A stretch of 32,676 bases of DNA, from positions 1 to 32,676 of the forward strand of contig JANLFS010000024.1 of NCBI GenBank assembly GCA_024655925.1, in the 5' to 3' direction. Made by a program: the position numbers and the translations under genes. This document shows positions 32,301 through 32,676 of this stretch, in pieces. Source of the stretch: Bacillota bacterium (lineage in GTDB: Bacteria; Bacillota; DTU025; JANLFS01). How positions within the stretch are numbered: the first letter of the stretch is position 1; the number at the start of each line of letters is the position of its first letter. The notes under the pieces are model-generated. The model was not told the DNA's origin and made no database searches. It saw only the letters and a list, made by a program, of their open reading frames with translations.

Positions 32301-32309
32301 TGCTATAAT
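32301..32309 (+). promoter_or_regulatory. Extended -10 promoter of coaX
   Basis: TGCTATAAT is a perfect extended -10 (TGn plus TATAAT). No strong -35 is seen. The predicted start (about 32316) is roughly 15 bases before the ATG, so the leader holds only the GGGGTG ribosome site. Confidence 0.7.
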
Positions 32310-32330
32310 TATCGCTGGGGTGCTGATTTG

Positions 32331-32676
32331 ATGATATTGGCATTGGACGTTGGGAACACGAATATTGTGGTCGGAGTCTACAAAGGCCCCGAACTCCTTG
32401 CGGACTTCCGGATTGCCACGGACCGGCAAAAGACGGCGGACGAGTACGGCATGCTCCTCCTCCAACTCCTCGCTTTCCGCGGAATACCCAAAGATGAAAT
32501 AAGAGGCGTGATAATGTCGTCAGTCGTTCCCCCCGTGATCGCGACGTTCGAGAGGATGACGGAGAAGTACTTTGGGTGCCGCCCAATAAACGTAGAACCC
32601 GGAATCAAGACGGGGATAATCATCAGGTACGAGAACCCCAAGGAAATCGGGGCAGACAGGATCGTAAATGCCGTCG
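32331..32676 (+). CDS. coaX: Type III pantothenate kinase CoaX (partial, 3' end outside window)
   Basis: Phosphorylates pantothenate, the first step of coenzyme A synthesis; type III enzymes are not inhibited by CoA. The first 115 codons are present out of about 255. The ASKHA-fold phosphate loop [15 protein letters not shown] opens the protein; [41 protein letters not shown], and the [15 protein letters not shown] block are family hallmarks. ATG 32331 follows GGGGTG with 8-base spacing; TTG 32328 is also in frame. It is divergently transcribed from the ZIP gene with a 98-base gap. Confidence 0.95.
   Translation, partial: MILALDVGNTNIVVGVYKGPELLADFRIATDRQKTADEYGMLLLQLLAFRGIPKDEIRGVIMSSVVPPVIATFERMTEKYFGCRPINVEPGIKTGIIIRYENPKEIGADRIVNAV

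Noticed and set aside
1-32676. CRISPR arrays, tRNA or rRNA genes, insertion sequences, prophage
   Set aside because: No regularly spaced repeats, no tRNA-like cloverleaf or rRNA blocks, and no transposase, integrase or phage proteins were recognised among the real genes.

Overview
The window is a GC-rich, densely packed bacterial chromosome segment. It has strong GGAGG-type ribosome binding sites and many TTG/GTG starts. The gene mix suggests a spore-forming lineage of Bacillota (Firmicutes): a LysM-GH18 spore-cortex/coat-type protein, a type III pantothenate kinase, a PucR regulator, a MoeA-PBP fusion, a Moco/Tuco riboswitch and an SDH-type membrane serine protease. Both ABC substrate-binding proteins have ordinary signal peptides without a lipobox cysteine, which hints at a cell with an outer membrane. 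The species cannot be named from sequence alone. No tRNA, rRNA, CRISPR array or insertion sequence was seen.

Region 1 (1-12663) holds two complete-looking branched-chain-amino-acid-type (Liv) ABC transport clusters placed back to back. The minus-strand cluster reads M20 amidohydrolase, livK, livH, livM, livG (cut by the window edge). The plus-strand cluster reads Asp/Glu racemase-like protein, M20 amidohydrolase, livK, livH, livM, livG, livF, sugar-phosphate isomerase-like TIM barrel. The shared 205-base divergent region carries two inverted repeats of the same TGTG-N6-CACA form. A PucR-type regulator (12621-14351, minus) ends head-on against the plus cluster and is the obvious candidate regulator. 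Together the genes look like uptake and deacylation/racemisation of an amide or amino-acid-like nitrogen compound; the substrate is not identifiable.

Region 2 (14478-21998) is a tungsten/molybdenum cofactor operon. A Moco/Tuco-family riboswitch followed by an intrinsic terminator precedes tupB, tupC, a MoeA, a MoeA fused to a periplasmic-binding-protein-like domain, moaA, moaC and a MOSC-MogA fusion. The oxyanion-binding protein (TupA/ModA) and molybdopterin synthase (MoaD/MoaE) are not in the window.

Region 3 (22088-26280) looks like a compact cAMP circuit. It contains a CHASE2-class III adenylyl cyclase, a FecR-domain membrane protein and a CRP-family regulator whose recognition helix reads R-E-T-V-N-R. 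A perfect TGTGA-N6-TCACA box lies between the cyclase and the fecR-crp pair, centred at -41.5 from a plausible start point. A 9/10-match box with the same geometry lies ahead of a secreted two-repeat protein on the opposite strand. This is the most interesting part of the window.

Region 4 (26387-32676) is mostly minus-strand: HDOD protein, GNAT acetyltransferase, a polysaccharide deacetylase with a PlsY-like membrane domain, SDH-type membrane serine protease, LysM-GH18 protein with an altered active site, and a ZIP metal transporter with a clear promoter. The start of coaX (plus) is cut by the window end.
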